Origin: Pieris napi
Lineage: Eukaryota > Arthropoda > Insecta > Lepidoptera > Pieridae
Direction: 5' to 3'
DNA length: 64,000 bases
Assembly (NCBI RefSeq): GCF_905475465.1
Contig: NC_062235.1
Span: 7,078,001 to 7,142,000 of the forward strand
Position 1 is the stretch's first letter; every line of letters begins with the position of its first letter. The notes under the pieces were generated by a model, which was not told the origin of the DNA, made no database searches, and worked only from the letters and a program-made list of their open reading frames with translations. Below, in pieces: positions 23,501 through 38,500 of this stretch. Both the position numbers and the translations under genes were made by a program.

Positions 23501-26500
23501 ATGTTGTAAAATCCTTGGCTATTTAAAACAGTGACGGAGAGTTTTTGCCAGTTCTTCGTCCGTTCTACGCTCTTAATTTGAGAACTAGCAGTAAATTTAA
23601 ATTATGAAGCATTTTTTATTTGACGTTCATAAGTGTACAATTACCTACATAAAGTAATTACATTTTGATTTTCTTACAACATGTACGACATGGCCGACAA
23701 ATTGGCTTTCAATTATGTAAAATCTATGTAGGTATCTATAGAAGCACAAAAAGCACGAAAAGGCCAGAAAAAAATATTTTTACTGCAATTGTTACTTTTA
23801 CCGCTTGAAGTCGGATAATTTCAATGTTCATGTGTTTTTTAGGTGTAAATCAGATAATGTAAAACTTTTATAGACTTATCTGAACGTCTCGTTCTTTCTT
23901 GGGTAAATCAAATAATTTTAATAGATCCAGTACAATATTTATAAATTATTACTTCGCAATGAGAAACGTTGTCCTCTTCCTCCCACCACTTTTTCTTCAG
24001 TGCCAATAACTCTCCTGACTCTTGCAAAGCCAATATCGCGCTGTCAATATAGCTTTTGTATGGAGAATCTACAATACGAAGACTGTATTAGTAAACAAAT
24101 TAACCATTGCATATGTAACAATCGAAAATTGCTACACGCTAAACCAAACTACTGTTCAAAGATATTTATCCGTCCCATTAGATTTCTAATAAAAACTCTT
24201 GACTTCTCCAGATTATCCTTATAAGCGAAATTTCCTACCCCTCTCCCCTCCCTCCCTCTGTCCCTCTAACAGATTTTTTATAATCTAATACAAAGATGAC
24301 TACGTGTCTATCAGCTAGTCTATAGATTTAGTGAGTTTAATGGACCCCCCGTGGAATTAATGAAAAATAGATTCTTTGATACCAAAAACAAGTTTTGATG
24401 CCAAGAGCTTTGTTTGGGTAAATATATTTGGCACTCAGACCTAAAAATAGAATAGTATTCATTTCGAATTTGTATGAAAACCTCTTGAAACTATTAAGCC
24501 CTTACAGATACTAATAATAATAATTGATAATTGTCTGATCTACAATTTTTGTCTGAGCTAATTTTATGATAAAACTTACCATTTTGCTGAAAATCGCGAA
24601 AAACCCATTTTTGTGACCTTTGATCCCGAGTAAATTTTTTTGCACGTGCCGGATCGATGAGGACTTTTCACATTTCCTTTATAATAGTGTATTGAACAAT
24701 TCTACCAATATTCAGCCAAGTGCGAATTTTTGTAACCTTACCCCTATTTTTTAGTTTAATTTGACTGGATTATACTAATGTATATAGTTATATTACAAGC
24801 TTTTAAATACACTTAACAAAATAAATGTACATATTTCCATACGTTTCTTTATGTGGTACTTGTTTTATGGTACACGAAACGACAATATAAGTTTGTTTTG
24901 TTCTTCATTTATATCATGGGTAAAAATACCTTAGTATCACCGTTGTTTGACAAACATATTATAAAAATACTTACTTTTCGGCATAGCGATCCCATAATCT
25001 TTCGAGTCTAATTTATTACCAACCATTTTCAGGTCACAATATCTTTGCAGATAATATTCTATAGCGGTGGACTCCATAAAGAAAGCATATTTCGCTTTGC
25101 TACGTAACACGCGAAGTAGGCCCTCTTCGTTTGAATGAGTAAAGACTGTCGGTTTTGCTGCTTGCATGTTTGCCCAGAGTTTTTTATAGACGGTATCATT
25201 TGAGGTCTGTAAATAAAATTTTAAAATATTTCTTTAAGGAACTGTTCCAAGGAACCAACTATCATTTGTGCGTAGACTCCCTTATTTATCCAATATATAA
25301 AATTCTCGTGTCACAATGTTCGTTCCCATACCTCTCCGAAACGGCTCGACCGATTCTTATGAAAATTTTTATGCATATTCAGTAAGCCTGAGAATCGGCT
25401 ACTATCTATCTTTAAAAACCCTTAATTGATAAGGTGTGTCCCAAATTTTTTTTATTAAATTGCTAGATAATTTTTTTATTTTTATTTTTTTACGATACAA
25501 CTTACAAAAATACATACAACCCTTAATTTTCACCCCTAACGTGGTAGAAAAGAAATACTGGATACTTAAGAAGCGTGCCATATTCGCTTAACGGAAGTCC
25601 GCATCGTACAAATATGTATCGTTCGAATAGAATACGTGTACCGAAAGTATCTACTTTCAAGCTGTCGAAAAATAATAATATCGTATTGATGTATACGAAT
25701 ACTTAGAAACTATCGTGAAGTTCGTGTCAACGCCATTGTCTCTACTTTATAACACCGTTATTTTTACAAATAAAATAACTAGTTACAGACCATTCCGAAC
25801 TTTAATAAAATAAATATAGAAACAAGCTCATTGTTGAACTAAAAGCGTAGCACTAACCGATACTCGTATACGACTGGGTGCTTGAAGGTCGACATAAATC
25901 CTGAACACACAGGGACATTGCTCTACCACTATGAAATATACATGTAATTGTCCCTGGAGTCTGTCTGGATTGTCTCTTGAGCTCTTACGGAGTCATTAAG
26001 TCGAGACAATCTTTCATAGCACTTGCATTATTTCTCACTCGTTTACGTTTCATTCCATTTTTAAACAAAAGATTTTCTTTTGCTTTTAAAACAGATATTC
26101 GCAAGGCCACAGAGGATACAGAGATACAATTGCAAAGAACTGTCACTAACAATTCGTCGTTGAATTAATTATAAAATTTTAGTGATATAGATTTTTTAAA
26201 TTGATCGTACCGATATTTTTATAGCTATTACCAGCCCTGTGATTCTGTAACTCACTTCACGAACTCACACAGCGGTTTTCGCATCGGCGGTCGCTCTCAA
26301 ATCAGTCGTGAAGCAGTCATTTTATGATTTGGCATTCTGAAAAGGTGGGAGCTTGTACTTTATTGTTTATCAGAATGCCAAATCATAAAATGACTGCTTC
26401 ACGACTGATTTGAGAGAGACCGCCGATGCGAAAACCGCTGTGTGACTTCGTGAAGTGAGTTACAGAATCACAGGGCTGGTAATAGCTATAAAAATATCGG

Positions 26501-29500
26501 AAATTTTTAATTTGGATGTAATAACGAAAGAAAGTTTATTAATACTGAATAAAGTTTTTGTTGACATCTCTAGAATCAAGAGAAACTGGTCGCTGTGACT
26601 CAAAGTTTGAACCCAAGTCTGTGCTAACGCAGTGGTTAAAATAGTCACTAAAGAGACATCGGCGCACTCGCAACAAAGTTAAGTTTTTTTTAATCACAGC
26701 TGTCTTTCTAAGAATATATTTACTGCACTCAGGGCAAACCGGAGCCCAAAGAACAATAAATGTTTGGCCAAATCGATTTTGCAATCTCGTCTTTATACTG
26801 TAAGCGATTGCGAAATAGCAACATAGGAAAAAACATAGGATGAGAGGAAGCCCATGGCCATTAGTGGGACATAAACAACGTGTAATTCAGTACGCTGAAA
26901 ATCTCGAAGTTGATTAAAATTACACTGAGTAGGGACGATTTTCACTGATCATCAAAAGAATTGCCACGGGCCCCAGATGGTATAGTTACGCTACTGTTTG
27001 CAAATTAAACTAAAGATAATAACAAATACTTCCAGTTCAATTGAGTACACGGTTATATGGGGCTTAGCCTCTTGCTAAATTTCTTGATGAAGATAGACAT
27101 AACTATGAAAAACATTAAAGGCTTTTGATAAAAATAAAAGTTAATGCATAAACATTTCACATATATTTTTATAAACTTACCTCAAAGAACTTATACGTAG
27201 AGGCATTCGTGACCGCACCGTACGAGATTTTATTTTGTTCGGCAAGATCTTTAACGTCCGTTATTTCCGTGTTACGTCGATTATTTCTAAGGAACGTAGA
27301 CATATTGGCGGTGTACGATGCAGTAATGATTAAGGCGAAAAACCACCACATTCCAGTTACCCAGCGCGAACCAGCGGCCCTGTAGATAAAAATCTCATAT
27401 ATCTTTGTAAACCAACAAGACACCTATTCGATAGATTTTACATCATTAAGTAACAACGTGAAGTTTTTATTCCGATTCTTATGTGGATACATTTTTTATT
27501 TATTTTTTTATTTATTTTTAAGATTTGATATTTACGCCATAGACAAGAGCGTTTAGATATTTTGGGAAATCTTTAATGATGTTTAATTGTTATATTGTGA
27601 ATTGTGATTGTTGACCTTCACACTCAGAAGAGGCGACTGCCCATCTGTAAAGTTGGACCAATGTATTCTGCCCCACAGCGACCATGTAAGATATATTGAC
27701 CGACACATTGATAATGGATTAACGTAGAGGCACCTCATCAAATGTAAAAAGCAGAAGCTACAGCTACAGAATAAAAAGAGCAGTCAATTGTCACCCGGAC
27801 GATATTGCTTGCCAACTCACCATAGAACTGTATGTGAGACGACTAAAACGTCACCATATTCTAGACCGGAGTAGCTCTAGACATTAGATTAAAAAAAAGG
27901 AATAAATACGTTTATTCTAGAATATAAAATACAATTAAATTTGTATATGTAGACATCCCTACAAATCGGCGAAGAAGACAGAGGGTGTAGGCCGAGAGAA
28001 AAAGCCGGCGTCATAAACTCTCGGTAGATGATTAGTAGATACTTCCAATGGCAAGCCACTCCACGTGACAGCACCACAGCACAGATTAGCACTTAGCTGA
28101 TTGCAAATACGTGCAAAAAAAAGTAAATTGTTATATTCTGACCTTGGTAAAATATCGCAGCCTTGTGTCATAATTGAGCCCATAGTCAGCCACATACAAT
28201 TGTAAAGACTCCATATGTTTTGTAAGTTTTCCGGGTTTTGGTTACACGGGTGAGGATTCACCCAATCATCTTGACTCATTCTAAAAATAGTTGTGTAATG
28301 TAATTAAACCGCAGAAAAATCGCGTACCTATTTAAAAAAGACAAATATGCTATATCTATATATATAAAAATGAAACCCGTTTTCCGTTGTCACGACATAA
28401 CATGAAAACGGCCTGACCGATTTGTCTGATTTTATTTTTATAATATTCCTTGAAGTACGAGGATGGTTCTTACGGAGAAAAAAAATAACAAAAAAAAGAA
28501 TAAAATTTTTTTGTGAAAAAGTCTAAAAACAACACTTTTCTATATTCCCATACAAAATATTCGTAATAATACTTAAAAGTCAATTTGAACTTGAATACCA
28601 TAATATAAAGTTCAAGTGTAAGTGGAGGGGTTCCGAGAAGGTAAATCTTTATTTTTTGACAAAATGTATTTGTTTTCTTATCAACTTTTTTTTTATCTTA
28701 CTAGCTAGACCAGTGTCCCGAATAGCAGAATAAGTATTTAAAAAAAAAGAATCGACTGTTAGGCGGTACGATGTTCGCCAGGCCAGCTAGTGTTCCAATA
28801 AATATTAACCACAAACAACTTACCGTGCGCATATAAGCAGTACAAATGAGACAATGATGTATGTCGTTCCCAAATATAGCCACACATCCAAAGACAAAGG
28901 TTTTATGAACGAGAACATATCTGGTGCTTCTGCTTCTGGCTCCTTTATCAACATGCTGATTCCCAAAGACATGAATGGTATTGAAAAATCTACAGCCGAA
29001 TTACGTTCGGCTGTTATTGTAAAGTCACACACCGCTAATTCAGCATTCTGAAATAAAATACACCAAATTCATTGTACCTACCTATGGTTCGAAATATATG
29101 CTAATATAATCAACAAATCAAGCTTAATATAATTAACTAAAACGATAGCGATACCGTACAATCATTAATTATACAAGCTAAATCTTTGCCAAATTTTTTC
29201 TTCATACGGCATAAAATAAATGTTTTTTTTTTTTTTTACATTTCTATCATTAAAACAACCTAAAAATAATTTGATAAGAAAGAAAAAAATTACGTAAACC
29301 TCAATAATAATAATCCAGACCCATCCATCCAAACCCTATAAGTGTCTTGGCCGCAGATTGCATCTGTTTCTTTAATCACTTTCATTTCGTAGACAACAAG
29401 GTAGGAACAGTTTTCTGTCTGACATATTGTATTTGAGACATGCCAGTTTCCTCACGATGTTATTCTTGACCGACGAAGCGAGTCTTAGAAGCACACATAG

Positions 29501-32500
29501 ACAGAAAGTCTGTTGGTGCACAGCCGGCGATCGAACTTTCGAACTCAGGGATGAGAGACCCACGATGAAGCCACTAGGCCAACACTGCTCCCTAACGTAA
29601 ACAAATATATGACAATACACACTCCGCAACATTATTAAGTGTGCGCAATGCTTGCGTAACTAGTGTATCCCTGAGCTAGTTAGTACGAACACGCTAGCAA
29701 TAGTTGCCTTGCCTAGTGTGGTTCGGTACTCGCAGCCTCACTCACACATCTACATTATTGTCTTAGGACCAATTCTAAATATCACACACGGGTCAGTGTA
29801 AGACATGTCAAGCTAATTTTGTTAAGTCAGGTAGGTAAACATAATATTTAATAAGAAGAAGACAAGAATATCATACATGGTCCAATAGATCGCCTACAAT
29901 GCCATCCCATTTCTTAGTTCCAGGAACCCTATTACCATAATTGTCATCAGCCACTCGGTAAAACTCGTACTTCATATCCTCTTTGTATTTTGTTCGTATC
30001 ACTCTAAATATAGCATCAACAAGGTCCACAGCGTAGCCGCGAAACACAACAGTTCCGTTTGAATCGTCTATATCGAAATATGGTTTGCCTTTTCTTGATA
30101 CAACCTTAAAATAGTACAATAGTAGCGTTCCATAAAAATTACGTAGCAACGCTTATAGATAATGTGACCAGTGGCATTGTCTGACTTGGTGTAATTAAAC
30201 AACAAAGGTTTCCATCAGAATATTATTATGATTGTACAGTAATAAATAAGTTATATATAAATATTATTAAGTTAAGTTAAAAAACGGGCTTTTGTCAATG
30301 TATTTGGAAAACGCACTTCAGTCACTCGGGAAGTATGCGATGAGACATTAGCTATCCAAACCAAATTTTTTTTCAGAGATTGACCCTAACTTATGTATTT
30401 TTAATATAACTACGCTACGCTACGAAAACCGTAGCGTAACACTATGACAGTGTTACGCTACTCACACTTACGCTCATTTCAATCAACTCGTTTTGTTTCA
30501 TTTAAACAGAATTAAATAAAATCATAATATTACTTAATCATATAGGTAACACAATGTACACCGATATAAACGATAACAAATTGTTCTAAATTTAAACTTC
30601 CACTTAGTTCGAAAATTTTTAATAATCAATAGCTTTGTTTTTTTAAATAAAATGTTTGTATATATATTCACCCTTATAGCAGACTTCGAAGTCCTAGCAG
30701 CTGATCGATCCGTGACAGCCTTTTCATCAGTGATCATGTCCGTTCTAGAGTCCCAATAGCCGGTATAAATAAACTGACTTTCGTTACTCAATTTCGAATA
30801 ATGTAGTACGAAGTTAGTTCTTTTACCCTCTTCGTCGAATTCAATGTTACCCGTAAAACCTTTCGCTGGAGTCTGAAAACAGCTTTCCATTATGTAAATA
30901 GGCTATTTATTTTTATTAAGTCGATTTCTCTTTAAATATGAAATGAAATTTCTGAACAGAAATGTATTTATAACTGACAGCTGATGCCATACTTTTTATG
31001 GACTTGGAAAAGCAAATCGCTTGATTAAGAACAGATTAACAATTATTTTTATAATCATAAAATGTAAATCTATCGGGGAACATTATCACAATTTCCTTGA
31101 TATTCAAGTGTGTAGGTGGTCTGTTATCTATGCCAACACATATATTTACACAATCAATAATATTGCGTAGGTGGCTTAGTAGGACACACGCTAATTAATG
31201 AAAGGCCAAGACTCTCAGATGAAGGGGTAAAGTTAACAAATAAGTCATATATTAATACATTTTAGTAACTGACCAGAATTTCTTACAATGAATGTGCCGT
31301 ATAGGCTTAAATGTTAAGCAATCCTTGAGGTCGTGCTGTCTAACCCAGGTTATGCACCAATTGAATAATTTCTCTACATGTGCAATTAACACCTTAATAT
31401 TGTATGGTTAAAGATATTACCGTGATCCTTGTGTGTGTCTTCGACACAGAAATAGGCTGAATTATATCAGACAGAACTGTCTTAAAAGAAAAGATATAAG
31501 TAAAACATCCGAAGAATTGTGTAGGTATATATGCCATACATTTCTAATTTGGTAAGTCCCGCAATTTAGAAGCCTTTATTATATAACCTCGATAAGTGGA
31601 TTGTACACAGAAAAATAATGTTTCAATTCAAACCAGTACTTTCTGATTAGCGCGTTAAACTAACAAAACATATGAACAAACAAATTCTCATTCCGTCTAG
31701 ATATCATCAGCAAAGAGGACAATATACCCACCTGACATAAAATATATGTATGACATCTGAAGTATAGTAAAAATAAAACTCAAGTACCTTAATAAGAGAT
31801 TCTCGTAGCGCGTCACCGCTCGACCAGGCCGTTCCTTCGTAATCGGCTTTATTGTTCATAAAACATAATGCTGGGGGATCATCTACCCTGTAGGACCCTC
31901 TATCTTGTTGCATTCCTCGTATAGCCTTGTCTAGATGGGTTAGGGCATCCGCTGTTAACGCTGTTTCTAGCTAAATTCGAACAATGGGTGCGTGATTTAA
32001 GAGGCTGAATACACTCTTTACTAAGAAAATTATTTTTGTATATTTATATTATTCCAATTTATTGCTTCTTAATAAAACGTTCAATTCTAATAGATTCAAA
32101 AAAATATTTACGGCCGAACTCAAATTATCTATAAATTAATAATTATTAATTAACGAAACGACAAAATGTAATAACCGATTTTTAAACATATTAATAGCTC
32201 TGAGGACCGCTCTTCGAATACTAACATATTTATAAACAAAACTATTTATTTATTGATTAAATCCAAACACATCATAATAAAATTTCCTACAGTTTAAGTT
32301 ACAATATAACAATAACGGTAGACATAAAAATTTCTTTAAAAAAGGGAGTAAAAACTAAAATTTAATTTAGTAATTACTTATTTAGAGATTTCTCTTGTAA
32401 GGTACCGGATCGGCGACTAACTACGCTTTTTTTAATGATCAGCCCACTACCGAATTTATCGTATCGGATTGGACATACAGTATCATACTTTGGGCTAAAT

Positions 32501-35500
32501 CTCAACTGTAAATCTAGAACATAAATAATTAAATTGTACTTATAATTACACTTATAACATACTCAAAAATTATTCATTACATTAAATATTTAAATTACCT
32601 AGCGCGAAAAATTAACATACAAAAGTTATAGCAAAAAGTCAACTTAAAACAGTTTTGCGAAAACTGGCATTTCAATAACTGGAGAGGCACTTTCATATTT
32701 AAAATGTACTCTATGTTGCAGTAAAATAATTTGACAATACATTCTTCTTAATTTAGTTACTCAACATTTTATTTAGCTGGATTTAAAATGAACTTATATA
32801 AATATTGATTTTCATTACATATGACGCTACGTAGATGTAGATAATCTTCTTTACGTTCTATACTCAATTAATCTCATTCTTTACACCTTTTTAGAATCAC
32901 TTACCCTTATTGATATATTAGCTGTATTCATATCCATATCTTTCCATCTGATATCGTTAGACGTGGTTAAATGCATCGTAGTAACGTTCGCCATCAAATC
33001 AGGTATGTCCTCCAAATTGACCGTGTACGCATCTAAATTTGTTAATATAAAACTCTGTAAATTACCACAAATGTATTGAATAAAAATATTTAATTCTTCT
33101 AAAATTAAAAAAAAGGGTGCGTGTACTTATGTACGCGCATAAGAAGTTATACTTCTTTGGTATTATTAAAAATAGTTTTTTATTGCATGCAAATTATAAT
33201 TACAAGTCAGTTAATTTTATGTCACGGTTCGCGCGCATCGTAATTATCAGATATGTAATCGTAAAACTATTTAACGAGATTTAGACGCAACAAATAGCTC
33301 TCTGCAGAAATAATGTCACATTTATACGCGTTTCATTCACGCAATATATTTATTCATTATAGCACTTTTACCGGAATTTCCATCTTCTTGTATGCGAATT
33401 ACACTCACTTACTTCTATGACAATCGGCATAATAGATGGCTAATGTATCGTAAACATTTAATATATTTTACAGATATGAAATGAGTGTTGCCCATTTAGC
33501 GACGTTGCCACTATATTTCTCAAGATATGTACTCGTATTGACTATTTCATAGTGAAATAGAGAGTCCAAATAGGGGTTAGCAAAGATAAATTTAAGACCG
33601 TTGTCATCAATGTATTCATACTGTATTTACGCTGTGAAACAAGGGTAAAATAAGGAATGAGAAATCAAATAAAAAGAACCTGATATTGGGTAGAATTTTC
33701 CACCTGTATGATCTCTGTCATGTATTTCCGTATGTTCTCAACGGCACAATCAATTACGTGATAGCTCATGTGTTCCACTTTGAATACGTTTTTGAACGAT
33801 TCTCTGTTGTCACCGTCTGGGTCCAGCTGCATGTAAAATATTTGCTCGTGTTTGTATGGCCATGAATTTAAAACTTCTTGCAGGCGGATGAAGCCTGAAA
33901 TTTTCAATTAATAGAAACTAAGGAATGTATTTAAATAAATTCAAGGAATAATTATCGCATATAGCGAGGAAATGCTGCCAGCGTTAAAGGTACAAAGGTG
34001 ATTTTCATTTTAATTAATTTAATTATGACTATTATTACTTAGTAGGTTAAGAAAATTGTAAATACTGTATACTTCATTTTAAATAAACAATTATATTAAT
34101 GAATTTATAAAATCAATAAATTTAAATAAAATATATTGTTTAGAATTTTTTTAACATAAAATACCTTTTGCGCTTTATTTCTAAACTGGGTTGTTTAGTT
34201 TTTAAACACCTGTAATAATCGACTTACAACTCTGTCGTAAAAGCAAGAAGTGCCATTGTGTTTCAGTATAGATTAGCTATTAACGTTAATACTAGAATGT
34301 CAGAAAGTAATGAATTTAAAGAAGTTATCGACAATTCGTCCAATTCGCGTCTAAGAGTCCTTTATCAGGATCAATATAAAATATTAATTAGATATAGAAA
34401 AGTAAGTAATTTTTACATATATAAACGAGAATTTATTATACTATTTATAACGACGTTAAACTTTAAATCCATACTGACGAAAACTACAGACATTTTTCAC
34501 TGCAATGTAAAACAAGAACCTCCGTAAATAGGTATTTGAAAGAAAACAAGGGCAGTAAGATTACTATATGTATTTATTTGAAGTAAATTGATAGAGATAC
34601 GAGCTGTCAAAATCTGACAGTTACAACAAATACGAATATATAACCAAAACTATCGTAAATCACGTGTCTACGGCTTATGTCTCATGTAAGTTGGAAACTA
34701 AAATATCATGTGATTAAATATCTAATTAACTTACTTCCATCGTCTTCGTAGAAAAATGTGAATTTATCCCACTGCAGCTTTTTAATTAGCGTAGCGTAGG
34801 CTTTGGATATAAGTTCCGGCGGTGGGTGATACATAAGCGTGTACAAGTCATTTTTCAGCGTGTCTGCCGGCTCCCAACCCATAGACAAATGTGATATCTG
34901 CAAATATAGTATAAATATTTACAGTACAAAGCTATATTTCTAGTGGCGTACCAATTTTTAACGCAGACAAAAAATTATCGTTTAATACTTTTCAAATTCA
35001 AATTCAAATTCAAAAATCATTTATTCATGTAGGTAACACAATGTACACTTGTGATTCGTCATTAAAGAAATAAATATTAATGCTTCTAATTTTACATTTA
35101 CTGCCAGTTCTCAAATCAAGGGCGTAGAACGGAAGAGAAGAACTGGCAATAAACTGTCCGCCACTCTTTTTAATCGCCATGTTTTTTTTTTTTACACAAC
35201 GTTTGTAAGGAGCTGCAACCATTACACCATGTTCCACATGACATTTTAAGTAATTAATAATAATAACATAAATAAAAACAAAGACCTGTCCCCTATCAGC
35301 AGGAGGCATGGTGAAATAGGAGCACGCACTTACATTCTCGTGGGAACAACACGCAAACACATAGTCGAAATAATTAACATCACCGCATACACGAATTCAA
35401 GTACGACCAGTCACCACAAGTAGCACCCGTTCACGAGTATGACGCATGGCCAGCCATCGGCCCCCTCGCCATATTTTAGGGAGAGAGACAACCCGACGCA

Positions 35501-38500
35501 TGGACGCCGCCACAAGCAATGACATTTAAGCGAGCATGACGATCCTTGAAATGTAGACTTGGCTACATAAGAAAATAATAATAATACTGAAATAATTGGA
35601 TACCACATGGATCACGGTTTGTTCCCACTTTACATTAAAACAGTCGTGGATGTTGACGATCGCCCCAGAGTCTGGAAATGCAGCCGAGAGATTCAGTCGT
35701 GTTACGTTTTCATCTCCTGATGCTACAGCTTATGGCAAAAATGGTCTTTTAATCTTTAATTAAAAGCAAAATTTAAAAACAATTTCAGATTATTTATTAG
35801 TGACAAAAGAACGTACACTAATTGTTATTTTTGTATTTGTTTAGTATTGGCTTTAAAAATTCAAATTAAACATAATTTTAGGAACCCACCAAGACGCTTC
35901 TCTAGACAATATGGGGTCGTACCAGCCAGTAAACACGTAATCAACGTCAAGATTTTTACGCTTTAGTTATCATTCTTAAATAACACATATTTTTCGATCA
36001 AAAAATAATCTCCGACGCAATTAAATACCACGATAGTATTAAGATTAGACAGGCGAAGACATTATTTACTGGCAAAGGACGTCATCGTCCATTCGACTAA
36101 TCTGTGACCGTTTGGTGTTACGTAACTGAAGTATAAAAATCAATACCTTTCATTATCTATTTTTTGTTAAATTGATGAGTATTAACAAGTTATTTTACTT
36201 TATTACGCTTACTAAGATTACTCGCAATAACACTTTATTTTTCATACTGTCAAATTGCCTATTAACAACGCGAACGTAATTCGAAAATCAAAAATCAAAA
36301 ATACATGTAAGTACAGTACAACAAAAAGGCAACTTAATAATTTACTTAATATAAGCACCTTATGCTTCAAAGGTTGTTGTTATAACGTTTTTCTATTAAA
36401 TATTCTTAAAATAACAAATGGTTATATATATTCCTTAAAATCTTTATTCGTATATAGACGAATCTTGCACAGCATTATAATACGTGCACCCGAAATTAAT
36501 ATGAAATACTATTTTTCAAACTTATATAGGGAATTCATTTCAGGACTCCAGCCCACTTAATGTCGGCTGGCGCTGACGTTAAACCTTTTCAAACCATCTC
36601 ATAATGTTCGCTTACGAGGTAGAATTGTAATTGGTGATGCTCCGAAATAAGTTAACTTCAAAGGTTTAAAAGTTTTTATTAACACTGTTATAAAAATAAA
36701 TAAATCAATGGCGCAGATTTATTTATTTGGCGCCTCAGATTTCTGAATCTGTTTCATGATCATTTTTAAATCTAATAGGCAAGTAGGTAATCAGTCTTCA
36801 GTGCCTGACACACGCCGTCGACTTTTTGGGTCTAAGACGTGTCGGTTTCCTCACGATGTTTTCCTTCACCGTTCGAGCTAATGTTAAATGCGCACATAGA
36901 AAGAAAGTCCATACCTCAGGTATGAGTGTCGCACGCTGAAGCCACTAGGCCAACACTGTTTTCATTCAAACTAATTTAATTTTAAATTATGTTATCTCAT
37001 AGTAGTGTTGGCCTAGTGGCTGGAGTGTACATCTCTTGGACCCAATGGACTTTTCTATGTTCAACCCTCGCTCGTACGAAAAGCTTCGTGAGGGAAGCGA
37101 CACGCCCTAGACCTAAAAATCGAGATTGTAGCGCCACTTTTTATAATCTCTTATGGATAAATTGTCTCAAATATATCGGTGACCGTCAATGTTTGTAACT
37201 TGTATTATTATATATCTGGATGAGATGTCAAAGGGCTCGAGGAGAAAATTATTCCCGGATAACATAAATAGGTTTTGTAATTCAATTAAATACTTATTCA
37301 CTTATGTAATTGAACTTCTTTTAAGACTTTATCTACACAAATATTTAGATCCTGAGTACATATTGTCGATTCGCTGATTTTATTAATTGCTTCGCATGCT
37401 AAACACGGCTCTTATGAGTTATTATTTTCAAATTGCAGAAAACACAATGCTTTGCAGAAGTTCTAAAACTGACTTTAATGTGATGGCACTTTATAAAACT
37501 TTCCAATAAGTACGTGACATGTTAGCTTTTAACCTACTTTCGGAACATCGATTTTGACCGAAATCTTAACAAAGAAAGTGCAACGTATTGAGCCAAACAA
37601 CTTAAAAACCCTTAGCAATTTAATGCTGATTTTCATCTAATTTAATAGTTCGCTCTAGTTATGTTTCCTCACATGATTACAGGTTAAGAATTAAGATGCT
37701 CGAAAGGTTGTCTGTCTAAGTAACATTTTCTTATTAGACCACTTTGTAGATCAAGTTCGCTTTTCCAATTTGTTTTTATTGCGAGAACTATAACTATGAG
37801 AGATACGTTTTATTCTATATCTTTTATGGGCCTCAAAATCAAATGCCCTGTAATGACTATGATTACGTTACTAAAACCTGGATCTAGTGTTTAAGGCAAA
37901 ACTTACGTATTACAATTTCGTAAGGCAATTTTGAAAAGCAACGTTCTCTAAAAGCTGCAATATGCTTCGTGATCGTATTTGCATTTATATGGATACTCAC
38001 ATTCAGTCTGTTGCATAGCAGGCAAGTGGTATCACACACGCCGCCTGTCGGCCGCGGGTCGATCAGTGAAACGATGCCTCTATTGTCCGATGTACTTTGG
38101 CATACTAAAAATTTGAAGTGAGAACGTAATTTTAAATCTAAAGAATGGTTTTTAGTCCTACCAACACATCCACAAGATATTATGGAAAAAATATTAGTTG
38201 ATATAAAGAATTAATATAGAATATGAAGAAATTATGACTATTAACGGCTTGAACTGGCTTCGCATGGCCAGCTGTTGATTGGGGAAATCAATTGATTTAA
38301 CTAAATGGCTTATAAAGCCACAAATTTTATTTATTATATAAATTTAATAATAATCGACTTGGGCGCCAAGAGGATTATCCTACCAAACTTTATAATTGCT
38401 CATTGTCATCATATAAATTATTCTATTATCTGTATATATCTTTTCATATGGCGTTTCCAAAAGCGTAACCAACCAATTAAATAAGCCTTCAAAAATAAAC

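Larger units (their letters stand above)
23148..30104 (-). other. Gene 2 ligand-binding domain and channel
   Basis: S1 starts VVSRKGKPYF. The cleft site that reads YEGY in gene 1 is Phe429-Arg-Gly-Tyr here. Arg499 (DFTITAER), Ser665-Thr666 and Glu716 (FFME) are kept. M1 is about 538-558, the pore loop reads SIMTQGCD with Thr597 at the Q/R site, M3 ends SYTANMSTF (626-634), M4 is about 807-829. After M3 comes a basic stretch (LRNNRR) where gene 1 has LTNAAM. Acceptors and donors are all on the minus strand, in phases 0,2,2,0,1,0,0. Confidence 0.88.

Noticed and set aside
35025..35360. 111-codon minus-strand frame resembling a small gene
   Set aside because: Lies wholly inside a retrotransposon 3' repeat that recurs at 2574-3072 and 40055-40475.
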